A DNA stretch of 43,431 nucleotides from Brevundimonas sp. 357 (GCF_003938605.1 NZ_RHWX01000020.1:1-43431); one strand, 5' to 3'. Shown: positions 18,876-26,261, counted from the first letter of the stretch. The notes: generated by a model not told the origin, from the letters alone. Made by a program: numbers and translations.

Positions 18876-19181
18876 TCAATCCCCACTTCGCCGTCGCGCA
18901 AATGCCGGCGTGTCTGATGCTTCCAGCCGAACGCCCGCCCCGACCACCTCGTCCGCAGGCAGAAACACCACGCCTAGATTCTGAAGCACCGTGACCAACA
19001 GGTTGGCGTTGGCGCGGTTGATCGGCGCGAAGTCGTTCGTCGCCTCGGCGCGCTTGATGGTGTTCACGGCCAGGCCGGTGCGCTCCGACAGGTCCAGGAC
19101 CGACAGATTCAGAAGGCCTCGGGCGCCGCGCAGTTGGGCACCTGTGGGATGGTTGGGGGAGCGCGCACGAGGTGTCTTCAT
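18876..19181 (-). CDS. XRE-type helix-turn-helix regulator
   Basis: A 101-residue DNA-binding protein. The helix-turn-helix is at about residues 16-65: QLRGARGLLNLSVLDLSERT, then GLAVNTIKRAEA as recognition helix. The tail VVFLPADEVVGAGVRL resembles a short extension common in small alphaproteobacterial XRE proteins. The start codon has no evident Shine-Dalgarno and follows an AT-rich AATTTAATT, so it may be leaderless. The gene is divergent from an endonuclease-VII-like gene, and the shared 70-bp control region holds four GACTC/GAGTC repeats that could be its operators. It lies between the SOS operon and an integrase module, so it probably belongs to the accessory block. Confidence 0.8.
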   Translation of the reverse strand: MKTPRARSPNHPTGAQLRGARGLLNLSVLDLSERTGLAVNTIKRAEATNDFAPINRANANLLVTVLQNLGVVFLPADEVVGAGVRLEASDTPAFARRRSGD

Positions 19182-19191
19182 AATTAAATTT

Positions 19192-19241
19192 GACTCTTTA
19201 GACTCATTTTGAATTCATGGACTCATTATCAACGTGGAGTC
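19192..19241. promoter_or_regulatory. Cluster of four GANTC (CcrM) sites / repeated operator
   Basis: GACTC occurs at 19192-19196, 19201-19205 and 19220-19224, and the inverse GAGTC at 19237-19241. All lie in the divergent promoter between the XRE regulator and the endonuclease-like gene. Each is a CcrM methylation motif (GANTC). The second and third copies share the longer GACTCATT, 19 bp apart, which also fits a repressor operator. Confidence 0.6.
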
Positions 19242-19251
19242 TTATCTGTCC

Positions 19252-19836
19252 ATGAAGAACCAATTCGAATTGAATTGTCCCATTCACGGAGCGCAGCTGA
19301 AGCGCGCCAACTGTCGGCGCTGCAACGCCCTCTATATGAGCGCCTATATGCGCCAGCGGCGGCGTCGCGATCCGGTTGCGGCCCTGCTGGAAAGGGCGCG
19401 AGAAAGGGCGGCGCGTCTGAGTCTCCCGTTCAACCTGCGCCGTCGCGACGTGGTGGTGCCGCCCGTTTGTCCTGTGCTCGGCGTGCCGCTGGCGGCAGGT
19501 TCCGAACGGTCGAGCGGATCGCCTTCGCTGGACCGCATCAGGCCCGCCCAAGGCTATGTGCCTGGGAATGTTCGCGTGATCAGCGACCGCGCCAATCGCC
19601 TCAAGGGCGCCTGTACGCGGGAGCAAGCCAAAGAACGCGCTCGGTCGGCTCCGCCGCCGCGGCGGCCTGACCTGGAAAGGATCGCAGCCTACATCGAACG
19701 GGAGGAGCTTCTGGCCGAAGTGCGCCGGAAGGCTGCGCAGGGCGGTCGTGCGGGGGCCGAATGGGAGAAGGTGGCGATCTTTCTGGACAAGGCGTTCGTC
19801 GCTGCGGACTGGCTGCGGAAAGATCAGAAGACGTAA
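19252..19836 (+). CDS. Putative endonuclease-VII/HNH-like protein
   Basis: About 194 residues from ATG 19252; a GTG at 19234 in the same frame would add six residues but has no ribosome binding site. The N-terminus has four potential zinc ligands, CPIHG and CRRCN. The centre holds PVCPVLGVPL and, about 20 residues later, PSLDRIRPAQGYVPGNVRVI followed by SDRANRLKG. This DRI...GYVPGNVRVIS pattern is found in small phage and mobile-element proteins of the endonuclease VII/HNH superfamily. The C-terminal 70 residues are helical and charged. Catalysis is not proven, because a classical HNH triad is incomplete. It is divergent from an XRE regulator and upstream of an excisionase-integrase pair, so I take it as cargo of an integrated element. 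Confidence 0.65.
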   Translation: MKNQFELNCPIHGAQLKRANCRRCNALYMSAYMRQRRRRDPVAALLERARERAARLSLPFNLRRRDVVVPPVCPVLGVPLAAGSERSSGSPSLDRIRPAQGYVPGNVRVISDRANRLKGACTREQAKERARSAPPPRRPDLERIAAYIEREELLAEVRRKAAQGGRAGAEWEKVAIFLDKAFVAADWLRKDQKT

Positions 19837-19843
19837 TGTGTTG

Positions 19844-19905
19844 CCAGGCGCAGATCATTTCTTAACAAAAACAACAAGATAGGTGTTTTTTCTTGTTGCG
19901 CCTGG
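19844..19905. repeat. Bulged long inverted repeat 3' of endonuclease-like gene
   Basis: Left arms CCAGGCG (19844-19850) and CAACAAG (19872-19878) pair with contiguous right arms CTTGTTG (19892-19898) and CGCCTGG (19899-19905), all without mismatch. This leaves a 21-nt bulge and a 13-nt AT-rich loop. It begins 8 bp after the gene's stop and could act as a terminator. Further inverted repeats follow: GACGCC/GGCGTC at 19942-19959, and GACGACAA (19932-19939) with TTGTCGTC (19992-19999). Confidence 0.6.
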
Positions 19906-19991
19906 AACGCTGTTCGTTGTATGTGTGTGTGGACGACAACTGACGCCCGAAGAGGCGTCTGTCCCGGCATCCCGCTGGGCGCCCCTAGCGA

Positions 19992-20393
19992 TTGTCGTCT
20001 CTGACGATCGAGTTCGCTGTTTTGTCCCATGTAGAGCGTTATCTTCACGACCGCAGGTCTGACGCCATCACGTCTTCGACCCCGCTTCGCCTGTCCGTGG
20101 CGGCGCGTCTCGCCTTTCCTGACGGCTCCGTCTCGGTGCGCACCCTGCGGTTGGAGGCCAGCCGGGGGCGCCTGGTCATCGAACGGATCGGCAACAAGGA
20201 TTTCACCACTCTGGCCGCCATCGAAGCGATGAGGGAACTGTGCCGCGTCCCGCCCAACCCCCGCGCCTCTATCTGCGCGAACGAAAGGGTCGAGAGGCCC
20301 GCTATGTCATCCTCGACCGTGGACGTGAAATCGGCACGGGCTTTGGCGAGTCGGACCAGCGAGGCGCTGAAGAGGCGTTCGGCCGCTATCTAG
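19992..20393 (+). CDS. Excisionase-like DNA-binding protein
   Basis: Up to 133 residues, overlapping the integrase by 154 bp in another frame. The core TPLRLSVAARLAFPDGSVSV, then LRLEASRGRLVIERIGNKDF and TTLAAIEAMRELCRVP, resembles a winged-helix excisionase or MerR-like fold (a helix, then a strand pair and a second helix). Proteins of this look are often encoded directly upstream of tyrosine integrases in alphaproteobacteria. The open frame begins at TTG 19992 with no ATG and no good ribosome binding site before the conserved core, so the true start is uncertain and may be a rare codon near 20065. The tail after residue about 90 (Ser/Ala-rich) is poorly conserved-looking and lies entirely over the integrase gene. 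Recombination directionality is the presumed role. Confidence 0.6.
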   Translation: MSSLTIEFAVLSHVERYLHDRRSDAITSSTPLRLSVAARLAFPDGSVSVRTLRLEASRGRLVIERIGNKDFTTLAAIEAMRELCRVPPNPRASICANERVERPAMSSSTVDVKSARALASRTSEALKRRSAAI

Positions 20394-21358
20394 CCGACAA
20401 GCACCGGCCTGACTTCGGCGATGGACATCCGTCCAAGGTCGCCGTCGCCGATGCGCTGACCTATTATCTGGAATCTCTGCGGGACGATCATTCCGGTCCC
20501 GAGCCCTATCATGTCGACCGTCTGCTGGAGGGGGTGGGAGACCTGACCTGCGACGCGATCAACATCGAAGCCTGCCGGAAGTACGTGAAGGCGAGAACCG
20601 GCGGCGCCCATGGGCGAAGGCCGGTGGTGGAGGCCACCGCCCGACGTGAACTCGAGACCTTGGCGGCCGCGCTGAACCTGCTCCATCGGCATGGAAAACT
20701 GGATCGGCCGATCCCGATCGCCAAGCCGGACGCGGGACAGCCCAATGAGCGCTGGCTTACGCGGATGGAAGCGGCGCGGCTTCTGCGCGGGGCCTTGGGG
20801 TATGAAGCGGTCGGCGTTGACGAACAGGGCGGCGTCAAGGGGTGGCGGCGTGTCGCCGAGCCTAACTACCATGTGGCCCGTTTCATTCTGATCGCCCTCT
20901 ATACGGCGACGCGCCATTCGGCCGTTTTGGCCCTGCGCTGGACGCGAAGCCCGACGGCAGGCTCGGTCGATCTGGTCACGGAAACCATCCATCGTCGGGG
21001 AACTGCGGAACGGGAAACGCGGAAGCGTCGGCCGCCCTGTCCGATCCCGCATCGGCTGATGCCGCACCTGCGGCGGTGGCGCAGACTGACGATCCACGGC
21101 CCCTGCGAATACGATGGGGAGATCATCCAGCGTCAGCGCAGCGGCTTTGAAAGCGCCAAGGAGCGGGCGGGCCTGGGTGCGGACGTGACGCCGCACACGC
21201 TGAAGCACACCTGCATCACCTGGCTGCTTCAGAAGGGCGTTCCGACCTGGCAGGTCGCCGGCTTCACGGGCACCAGCGAGGGGCTGATCACCAGGGTCTA
21301 TGGGCACCACAGTCCGAACTACATGGAAGAGGCGCGCTCAGCGATTGGTCGGCGATGA
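20240..21358 (+). CDS. Tyrosine recombinase (phage-type integrase)
   Basis: A 372-residue site-specific recombinase. The GTG start at 20240 follows GAGGGA. The N-terminal part (about 1-65) resembles an arm-binding domain, and about 70-160 a SAM-like core-binding domain. The catalytic domain shows the first Arg in TATRHSAVLALRW, the HTLKHTC box (His-x-x-Lys-His) near 320, and the late HH followed by the nucleophile Tyr in YGHHSPNYMEEA. All key residues appear present. The gene ends 87 bp before the 3' end of a tRNA-Val gene, the classical target of such enzymes, so the accessory block at 18.9-21.4 kb probably entered there. No second copy of the tRNA 3' end is seen in the window. Confidence 0.93.
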   Translation: MPRPAQPPRLYLRERKGREARYVILDRGREIGTGFGESDQRGAEEAFGRYLADKHRPDFGDGHPSKVAVADALTYYLESLRDDHSGPEPYHVDRLLEGVGDLTCDAINIEACRKYVKARTGGAHGRRPVVEATARRELETLAAALNLLHRHGKLDRPIPIAKPDAGQPNERWLTRMEAARLLRGALGYEAVGVDEQGGVKGWRRVAEPNYHVARFILIALYTATRHSAVLALRWTRSPTAGSVDLVTETIHRRGTAERETRKRRPPCPIPHRLMPHLRRWRRLTIHGPCEYDGEIIQRQRSGFESAKERAGLGADVTPHTLKHTCITWLLQKGVPTWQVAGFTGTSEGLITRVYGHHSPNYMEEARSAIGRR

Positions 21359-21444
21359 CCTGGGCGGGGAGCGTTTCATGGGCGTTTCCTGGGCAGGACG
21401 ACCTCCCGAGTGGGGTGCTGTTCCGAAAAGCCTAAGGAAAAGAA

Positions 21445-21519
<75 letters not shown>

Positions 21520-21571
21520 GCCTGTTCTGCGGCCCGGCCGACTGATGTGTCGGTGGGCGGGAAGGCGGCGT

Positions 21572-21600
21572 CTATAACCCGCAGTTTGCGGGGCCTGCAA
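21572..21600 (-). promoter_or_regulatory. Sigma-70-type promoter of tRNA-Val
   Basis: On the minus strand TTGCAG (21600-21595) is followed after exactly 17 bp by TTATAG (21577-21572), placing transcription start near 21565, about 45 bases before the mature tRNA. The spacer contains CCCGCA-AACTGCGGG, a small inverted repeat. Confidence 0.7.
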
Positions 21601-21635
21601 GGGGCTTTGACGCCTTTCTTCGACTTTTCTTTTGG

Positions 21636-21992
21636 TTAGACCGCGATCATGCGTTCGACCTCGTTCACCAGGTCGCGCAGGTGGACGGGCTTGGACAGAA
21701 CCTTGGCCTGGGGCGAGGCCTGGGCGGCGCTGAGGGCGACGGCGGCGAAGCCGGTGATGAACATGATGCGCAGGCCCGGCTGGCGGGCGGCGGCGACGCG
21801 GGCGACCTCGATGCCGTCGGCGCCCGGCATGACGATGTCGGTCAGCAGCAGGTCGTAGGGGCCCTGGTCCAGGGCGTCGATGGCGTCGTCGCCGTTCTCG
21901 CAGGCCACGACCTCATGATCGGCCCGCTCAAGGGCGCGGGTCAGGAAGCCGCGAAGAGAATTGTCGTCTTCGGCCAGAAGAATGCGCGCCAT
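21636..21992 (-). CDS. cpdR: Single-domain response regulator CpdR
   Basis: A 118-residue stand-alone receiver domain closely matching Caulobacter CpdR in start (MARILLAEDDNSLRGFL), length and lack of an output domain. Acidic pair Asp9/Asp10, phospho-acceptor Asp52 in LLLTDIVMPG, the conserved Thr in FITGF and Lys in LSKPVH are present. In Caulobacter, unphosphorylated CpdR primes the ClpXP protease at the cell pole for degradation of cell-cycle regulators, and the CckA-ChpT relay phosphorylates it. The same role is expected. The neighbouring divergent gene is an N-formylglutamate amidohydrolase. Confidence 0.9.
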   Translation of the reverse strand: MARILLAEDDNSLRGFLTRALERADHEVVACENGDDAIDALDQGPYDLLLTDIVMPGADGIEVARVAAARQPGLRIMFITGFAAVALSAAQASPQAKVLSKPVHLRDLVNEVERMIAV

Positions 21993-22121
21993 GATCGTAT
22001 CGAAACCGTTGGGGAATTGGCGGCCAGCCTAGGCCCGGCCGGGTAAACCGGCGATGAAGACGAACGGGGCATCGCGGCATCGGGGCGCGCCTTCCGCTGC
22101 GAAGCAGGCTATGGCGAAGGC

Positions 22122-22943
22122 ATGGATGCGCCTCAGCCGCCCTTCTGGATCGTTCCGGCGGACGCCGGGCGGGCGACGCCCCTGGTGTTCGCCTCACCGC
22201 ATTCGGGTGATCTCTATCCCGACGACATGGGGGCGACGGCTTCGGCGCGGGCGGTCCGCAGCGCCGAAGACGCGGCGGTGGATCAGTTGATCGACTGCGG
22301 GCCAGGAGAGGGGGCGAGCCTGATCGCCGCGCGTATCGGCCGGGCCTATGTCGATCTGAACCGGGCGCCGGACGAGTGGGATCCGGCCCTGATCGTCGAT
22401 GCGGTCGCGCCGCGCGCCAGCGCCAAGGCTCAGGCCGGCTATGGCGTGGTGGCGCGGCTGGCGGGGGACGGGACGCCGCTCTATGGGCGTCAGCTGACGC
22501 GAAGCGAGGCCGAGGCGCGGGTGGCGCGGGTGCACGCCCCCTATCATGCGGCCCTGGCGGAGATGATGCAGGCGGCGCGGGCCGAGTTCGGGCGGGCGGT
22601 GCTGATCGATTGGCACTCGATGCCCGCACGGGCGACGAACGGGGTCGTGGACGTGGTGCTGGGGGACCGGCATGGGACCAGTTGCGAGGCGCTGCTGATG
22701 CGGCGTCTGCGGCGGCTGTTCGAGGCGCAGGGGCTGACGGTCGGGCTGAACCGGCCCTATGCGGGCGGCTATGCGACCCAGATCTGGGGGCGGCCGGAGG
22801 ACGGGTTTCAGGCGGTGCAGATCGAACTGAGCCGGGGCCTGTACTGGGACGAGGCGGCCTGGGCGCCGTCGCCGGGATGGAAGCGCTGCCGCTCGGCCCT
22901 GCGTCGGGTGATCGCCGAGCTTTGCGTCGACTGGCGCGCCTGA
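22122..22943 (+). CDS. N-formylglutamate amidohydrolase family protein
   Basis: A 273-residue protein of the FGase/HutG-like family. Visible motifs: PLVFASPHSGDLYP near the N-terminus, YVDLNRAPDEWD, VHAPYHAAL, LIDWHSMP and VVLGDRHG. Together they form the zinc-peptidase-like active site, with His and Glu/Asp ligands. The terminal FQAVQIELSRGLYWDE also fits the family. The enzyme hydrolyses N-formyl-L-glutamate to glutamate and formate at the end of one histidine-degradation route, or similar N-acyl amino acids. No other hut gene is nearby, so the physiological substrate is uncertain. It is transcribed divergently from cpdR and ends before a strong hairpin. Confidence 0.85.
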   Translation: MDAPQPPFWIVPADAGRATPLVFASPHSGDLYPDDMGATASARAVRSAEDAAVDQLIDCGPGEGASLIAARIGRAYVDLNRAPDEWDPALIVDAVAPRASAKAQAGYGVVARLAGDGTPLYGRQLTRSEAEARVARVHAPYHAALAEMMQAARAEFGRAVLIDWHSMPARATNGVVDVVLGDRHGTSCEALLMRRLRRLFEAQGLTVGLNRPYAGGYATQIWGRPEDGFQAVQIELSRGLYWDEAAWAPSPGWKRCRSALRRVIAELCVDWRA

Positions 22944-22959
22944 CGGCTGCGCTGGAGGC

Positions 22960-23065
22960 AAAAAAGAGCCGCGCCAAACGGCGCGGCTTTGAAAGTCTAT
23001 AGGGAGGAAACGCCCAGGAAGGGCAAGACGCTCGAAAGCGTCGAAAACCAAGTTAGTTTGCAGCG
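22960..23065 (-). ncRNA. Candidate small RNA with anti-Shine-Dalgarno motifs
   Basis: On the minus strand, TTGTAT (23100-23095), a 17-bp spacer and TGTATT (23077-23072) form a plausible promoter with start near 23065. The transcript would contain a hairpin GACGCT-TTCG-AGCGTC (23042-23027) with a UUCG loop, a hairpin GCCC-TTCCT-GGGC (23024-23012), a single-stranded TTTCCTCCC, and a perfect 9-bp GC stem ending in CTTTTTT (22988-22960). Pyrimidine CCUCC segments are typical of alphaproteobacterial sRNAs that pair with ribosome binding sites. The region has no coding frame and lies between converging genes. A 3'-UTR-derived RNA from the DUF599 gene is an alternative. Confidence 0.5.
22967..22988. 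terminator. Intrinsic terminator, strongest on minus strand
   Basis: AGCCGCGCC-AAAC-GGCGCGGCT is a perfect 9-bp stem with a 4-base loop. On the minus strand it is followed by CTTTTTT, a classic terminator for the candidate sRNA. On the plus strand it follows the amidohydrolase but has only TTTG, so it is weaker there. Confidence 0.85.
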
Positions 23066-23183
23066 CACAAAAATACAAGTCTCGATTCAATCTTATACAA
23101 TCACGGGATGTTACCGAGTTTGCCGCTCAATCCCATGATCCTGAAATGCGGCGCGTGCCGTTGATTTCGCAGTTGCGAGATTG

Positions 23184-23870
23184 TCAGCCCCGTTCAAGCA
23201 GGCGGCGAGCCTGCCGGATGGCGCCGGCGGCGGGCGATGCGAGCTGACGCCAGGCCAGAAGGGCGAACACCGACACGGCCCCCAACATCAGCCACAGCGG
23301 CCCGAACAGCCAGGCGGCGGCCGCCAGGGCGAAATAATAGCCGCGAACGCCCTGGTTGAAGCTGGTCAGGGCGGGGTTCAGCACGCGCGCCACGGCGCGG
23401 CCATAGGCGACGCGGTCGGCTTCCTCGTGGATTTCCGGCGCGGCGCCGATCAGGGCGACGGTGTAGTTCAACTGGCGCAGCGCCCAGATGAAGTCGAGGA
23501 AGCCGCGGGCCAGGCACAGCAGCACCACGGCCAGCTTGGCCTCCATCAGGCGCGGGGCGACGGGTTCGGCGCCGACGGCGGCGAAACCGCGCATGGCCGC
23601 CTCGCCGCCGAACAGCACGCCCGCCACGGCGGCGATCAGCAGCAGATTGGTCGAGGCGAAGAAGGAGGCGGAGTTGATCGAATGACCCATCAGCTGGCTG
23701 TCGATCAGCCGCATCTCGCGATGGGTCATGGCGCGCATCCAGGCGTCGCGCACCGACAGCATGTCCATGTTGAGGGAGCCGCTGCGTCGCGCCACCAGGC
23801 GGATCAGCGGGCCGTAGCCCAGCCAGGCGACGACAAAGACGAACAGGGCGATCCAATCGAACAGACTCAT
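23184..23870 (-). CDS. DUF599 membrane protein
   Basis: A 228-residue inner-membrane protein. The start MSLFDWIALFVFVVAWLGYG at 23870 is preferred over an upstream in-frame ATG because it begins directly with the first transmembrane helix. About four hydrophobic segments are present (residues 5-25, 75-100, 120-145 and 185-215). The conserved signatures RDAWM, MTHREMRLIDSQLMG and LTSFNQGVRGYYFALAA are characteristic of the DUF599 family, whose function is unknown. It diverges from inorganic pyrophosphatase across a 127-bp region containing a perfect 9-bp inverted repeat. Confidence 0.8.
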   Translation of the reverse strand: MSLFDWIALFVFVVAWLGYGPLIRLVARRSGSLNMDMLSVRDAWMRAMTHREMRLIDSQLMGHSINSASFFASTNLLLIAAVAGVLFGGEAAMRGFAAVGAEPVAPRLMEAKLAVVLLCLARGFLDFIWALRQLNYTVALIGAAPEIHEEADRVAYGRAVARVLNPALTSFNQGVRGYYFALAAAAWLFGPLWLMLGAVSVFALLAWRQLASPAAGAIRQARRLLERG

Positions 23871-23900
23871 GCCTGATTGACGCCACGTCGGCCGTCGCAA

Positions 23901-23928
23901 GGCAAGCGTGATCGCCGCGACGCTTGCC
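23901..23928. promoter_or_regulatory. Inverted repeat in ppa/DUF599 divergent promoter
   Basis: GGCAAGCGT (23901-23909) and ACGCTTGCC (23920-23928) are perfect inverted arms with a 10-bp spacer, midway between the two divergent start codons. No T-run follows on either side, so an operator is more likely than a terminator. The binding protein is unknown. Confidence 0.4.
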
Positions 23929-23997
23929 GTAAAGCCGCGCAAAGCTTATCACGCGCGTCAATTCTCTCCCCGTTCGCACCTGCAACAAGAGCGTATC

Positions 23998-24555
23998 ATG
24001 AACATCGACGCCATCCCGGTCGGCCCCAACGCGCCGTGGGACATCAACGTCATCATCGAGATCCCGCAGGGCGGCCTGCCGGTGAAGTATGAGATGGACA
24101 AGGAATCGGGCGCCCTGTTCGTCGACCGCTTCCTGCACACCGCCATGTACTATCCGGGCAACTACGGCTTCGTGCCGCACACCCTGTCGGACGACGGCGA
24201 CCCCTGCGACGTGATCGTGCTGAACCCGACCCCGGTGGTGCCGGGCTGCGTCATCCGCTCGCGCCCGATCGGCGTGCTGAAGATGGTCGATGAAGCCGGC
24301 GGCGACGAAAAGATCCTGGCCGTGCCGGTCGACAAGCTGAACCCCTACTACACCGAGGTCTCCAGCTATCGTCAGCTGCCCGCCATCCTGATCGAGCAGA
24401 TCGAGCACTTCTTCACCCGCTACAAGGATCTGGAGAAGGGCAAGTCGGTCACGGTCAACGGTTGGGGCGACGCCGGCGAAGCCGCCGAACTGATCGCCGC
24501 CGGCATGGCCGCCCACCAGGCCAAGCTGGCCGCCAAGGGCGAAGCCGCCGCCTGA
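23998..24555 (+). CDS. ppa: Inorganic pyrophosphatase (family I)
   Basis: A 185-residue soluble enzyme that hydrolyses pyrophosphate to phosphate, pulling biosynthetic reactions forward. The start [20 protein letters not shown] is typical. The substrate-binding KYEMDKESG, the metal-binding motif [11 protein letters not shown] (DGDPxD) and the late [14 protein letters not shown] are all present. Length is slightly over the usual 175 because of an Ala/Lys-rich C-terminus. It is a single-gene unit between a divergent promoter and a strong terminator. Confidence 0.97.
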   Translation: MNIDAIPVGPNAPWDINVIIEIPQGGLPVKYEMDKESGALFVDRFLHTAMYYPGNYGFVPHTLSDDGDPCDVIVLNPTPVVPGCVIRSRPIGVLKMVDEAGGDEKILAVPVDKLNPYYTEVSSYRQLPAILIEQIEHFFTRYKDLEKGKSVTVNGWGDAGEAAELIAAGMAAHQAKLAAKGEAAA

Positions 24556-24581
24556 TTGTCGTCGGCATCTGAATATGAAAA

Positions 24582-24612
24582 GGCCCCGCTGGAAACGGCG
24601 GGGTCTTTTTTG
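24582..24612 (+). terminator. Intrinsic terminator of ppa
   Basis: CCCCGCTG-GAAA-CGGCGGGG forms an 8-bp stem with one T-G wobble and a GNRA-type loop, followed by TCTTTTTT. It lies 30 bp after the ppa stop. Confidence 0.9.
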
Positions 24613-24720
24613 TGGACGAGGCGATCCTGACCTCGGCGCCTGAATGACCCGGCCGCCCCACCCGACTTCGGCCTGACGGCCTCGGCTAACCCTCTCCATG
24701 AAGGGGAGGGAGAGCCGTTT

Positions 24721-25392
24721 CTACTTCTTTCTGAACGCCGCGATCGCCTCGACAGTCTGGCGCACCTTGGCCTCGATGCCGGCCCAGTCCTTCGCCTGAA
24801 TGGCGGCTTCGGTGATCAGTTTCGAGCCCATGCCGGTCGCCACGATGCCGGCGCCGAACCATTTGGCGATGGAGGCTTCATCCGGGTCGACGCCCCCGGT
24901 CGGCATGATCTTGCTCCAGGGCATCGGCCCCAGCACCGCCTTGACGAATTCCGGCCCGCCGACGGATGCGCCGGGGAACAGTTTGACGATATCGCAGCCC
25001 AGCTCCTGCGCCTCGGAGATGTCGCGCACCGAGCCGCAGCCGGGCGAATAGGCCACCTGGCGACGGTTGCAGACCTTGGCGACCTCGGGGACCAGGCAGG
25101 GGCTGATGACGAAGCGCGCGCCCGACGCCAGATAGAGGGCCGCCGTCGGCGCATCCAGGATCGAGCCGACGCCCATGATGATGTCGGGATCGGTGTGCGC
25201 GAACTCTTTCGACAGGGCGGTGAAGGTCTCCCAGGCGAAGTCGCCGCGATTGGTGAATTCGATCGCCTTGGCGCCGCCGCGCGCGCAGGCCCGAATCACC
25301 TCGGCGCAGACCTCGATGTCGGGGTGATAGAAGACGGGCACCACGCCCTGGGTTTCAAGGGCGGTGAGCACCGCGAGGCGGTCGTGGCGCAT
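24721..25392 (-). CDS. KDPG/KHG-aldolase family protein
   Basis: A 223-residue class I aldolase of the Eda family. Glu45 and Arg49 in IEFTNRG and the Schiff-base Lys137 in IVKLFPG match the catalytic set of E. coli Eda. MPTGGVDPDE is the phosphate-binding loop. The usual Thr of the GAGT motif is Ser here (GVGSIL), and the N-terminal segment VVPVFYHPD differs from classical Eda. It may therefore act on 2-keto-3-deoxy-6-phosphogluconate or a related keto-acid. The Entner-Doudoroff operon 6 kb away has zwf, pgl, edd and glk but no eda, so this gene could supply the missing step, or it could be a paralogue. It shares its direction with the hydrolase gene 29 bp upstream. Confidence 0.82.
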   Translation of the reverse strand: MRHDRLAVLTALETQGVVPVFYHPDIEVCAEVIRACARGGAKAIEFTNRGDFAWETFTALSKEFAHTDPDIIMGVGSILDAPTAALYLASGARFVISPCLVPEVAKVCNRRQVAYSPGCGSVRDISEAQELGCDIVKLFPGASVGGPEFVKAVLGPMPWSKIMPTGGVDPDEASIAKWFGAGIVATGMGSKLITEAAIQAKDWAGIEAKVRQTVEAIAAFRKK

Positions 25393-25421
25393 GGGAACTC
25401 CTTCACTCTGAGGGGCGAAGC

Positions 25422-26261
25422 CTATTCGGCGGTGGCCAGCTCCACCAACCGCTTCACCATGGCGCTGTCGGGATCGGCCAGCGAGTCCAGCACGGTGAAA
25501 TGGTCGGCCCCCTCGACGATCTCGACATGGGTGTCGGCGCCCTTGCCGCCCCAGGCGGCGGCCATCTCGCGGCTCTGGCGCACGAACTCATTGCTTTCGT
25601 TGCCGCCCACCCAGCAGTCCAGGGCGGTGCCGCCGGGCGTCGCCCCGTTCGGCGCGGGCCAGTGGATCGGCGACAGGGCGCGCGCGACCGGCGCGTCCAG
25701 TCCCAGCGCCTCGTTCAGCGAGGTATGGACCAGCGGCTCCAGGTCGAACACGCCCGAGATCGCCAGCGCCGCGCGCGCCCGGCCTTCGGACAGCATCCCC
25801 GCCGCCATATGCCCCCCGACCGAATGGCCGAACACCAGCGGCCGCTTGCCGGTGCGGGCGCGGACGAACTCCGTTGCCTCGCGCATCTGGCTGATGATCT
25901 TGCCGACCGAAACACCGGGCGCCAGGTCGTAGCCGGGGACGACGACGCTGATCCCATGCTCCAGCAGGGCGGGCGCGACCCAGGCGAACCAGCCGCGGTC
26001 CAGCGCCTGCCAGTAGCCGCCGTGCATGAAGACGGCGACGGGCGCGCCCGCGCCCGCGTCGAACCATTCCATCTTCTGCCGTTCGGACGGGCCGTATTCG
26101 ATCGTCTCTGGCCGCCGGGCGTCGATCACCCGCAGCGAGTCCTTGCGCCAGCGGTCCAGAATGGCGGGGTGTCCCGGCACCCGGGCGCGGTTGTTATAGG
26201 CCGCCTCATAGGCCGCGGCCCGTTCTACTTGCGTCGCCTCGGGCGACAAAGCCTTACCCAT
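25422..26261 (-). CDS. Alpha/beta hydrolase, kynurenine formamidase-like
   Basis: A 279-residue cytoplasmic hydrolase. The oxyanion motif HGGYW at residues 80-84 is the signature of the arylformamidase/BD-FAE group. The nucleophile is Ser147 in GHSVGG, and a C-terminal GADHF supplies the His. The early AAYNNRARVPGHPAIL segment is also typical of bacterial kynurenine-formamidase-like proteins. The reaction may be hydrolysis of N-formylkynurenine in tryptophan breakdown, but no kynureninase or tryptophan dioxygenase is in the window, and homologues also act as general esterases. It is followed by the aldolase-family gene and diverges from an Lrp-type ligand-binding protein. Confidence 0.8.
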   Translation of the reverse strand: MGKALSPEATQVERAAAYEAAYNNRARVPGHPAILDRWRKDSLRVIDARRPETIEYGPSERQKMEWFDAGAGAPVAVFMHGGYWQALDRGWFAWVAPALLEHGISVVVPGYDLAPGVSVGKIISQMREATEFVRARTGKRPLVFGHSVGGHMAAGMLSEGRARAALAISGVFDLEPLVHTSLNEALGLDAPVARALSPIHWPAPNGATPGGTALDCWVGGNESNEFVRQSREMAAAWGGKGADTHVEIVEGADHFTVLDSLADPDSAMVKRLVELATAE

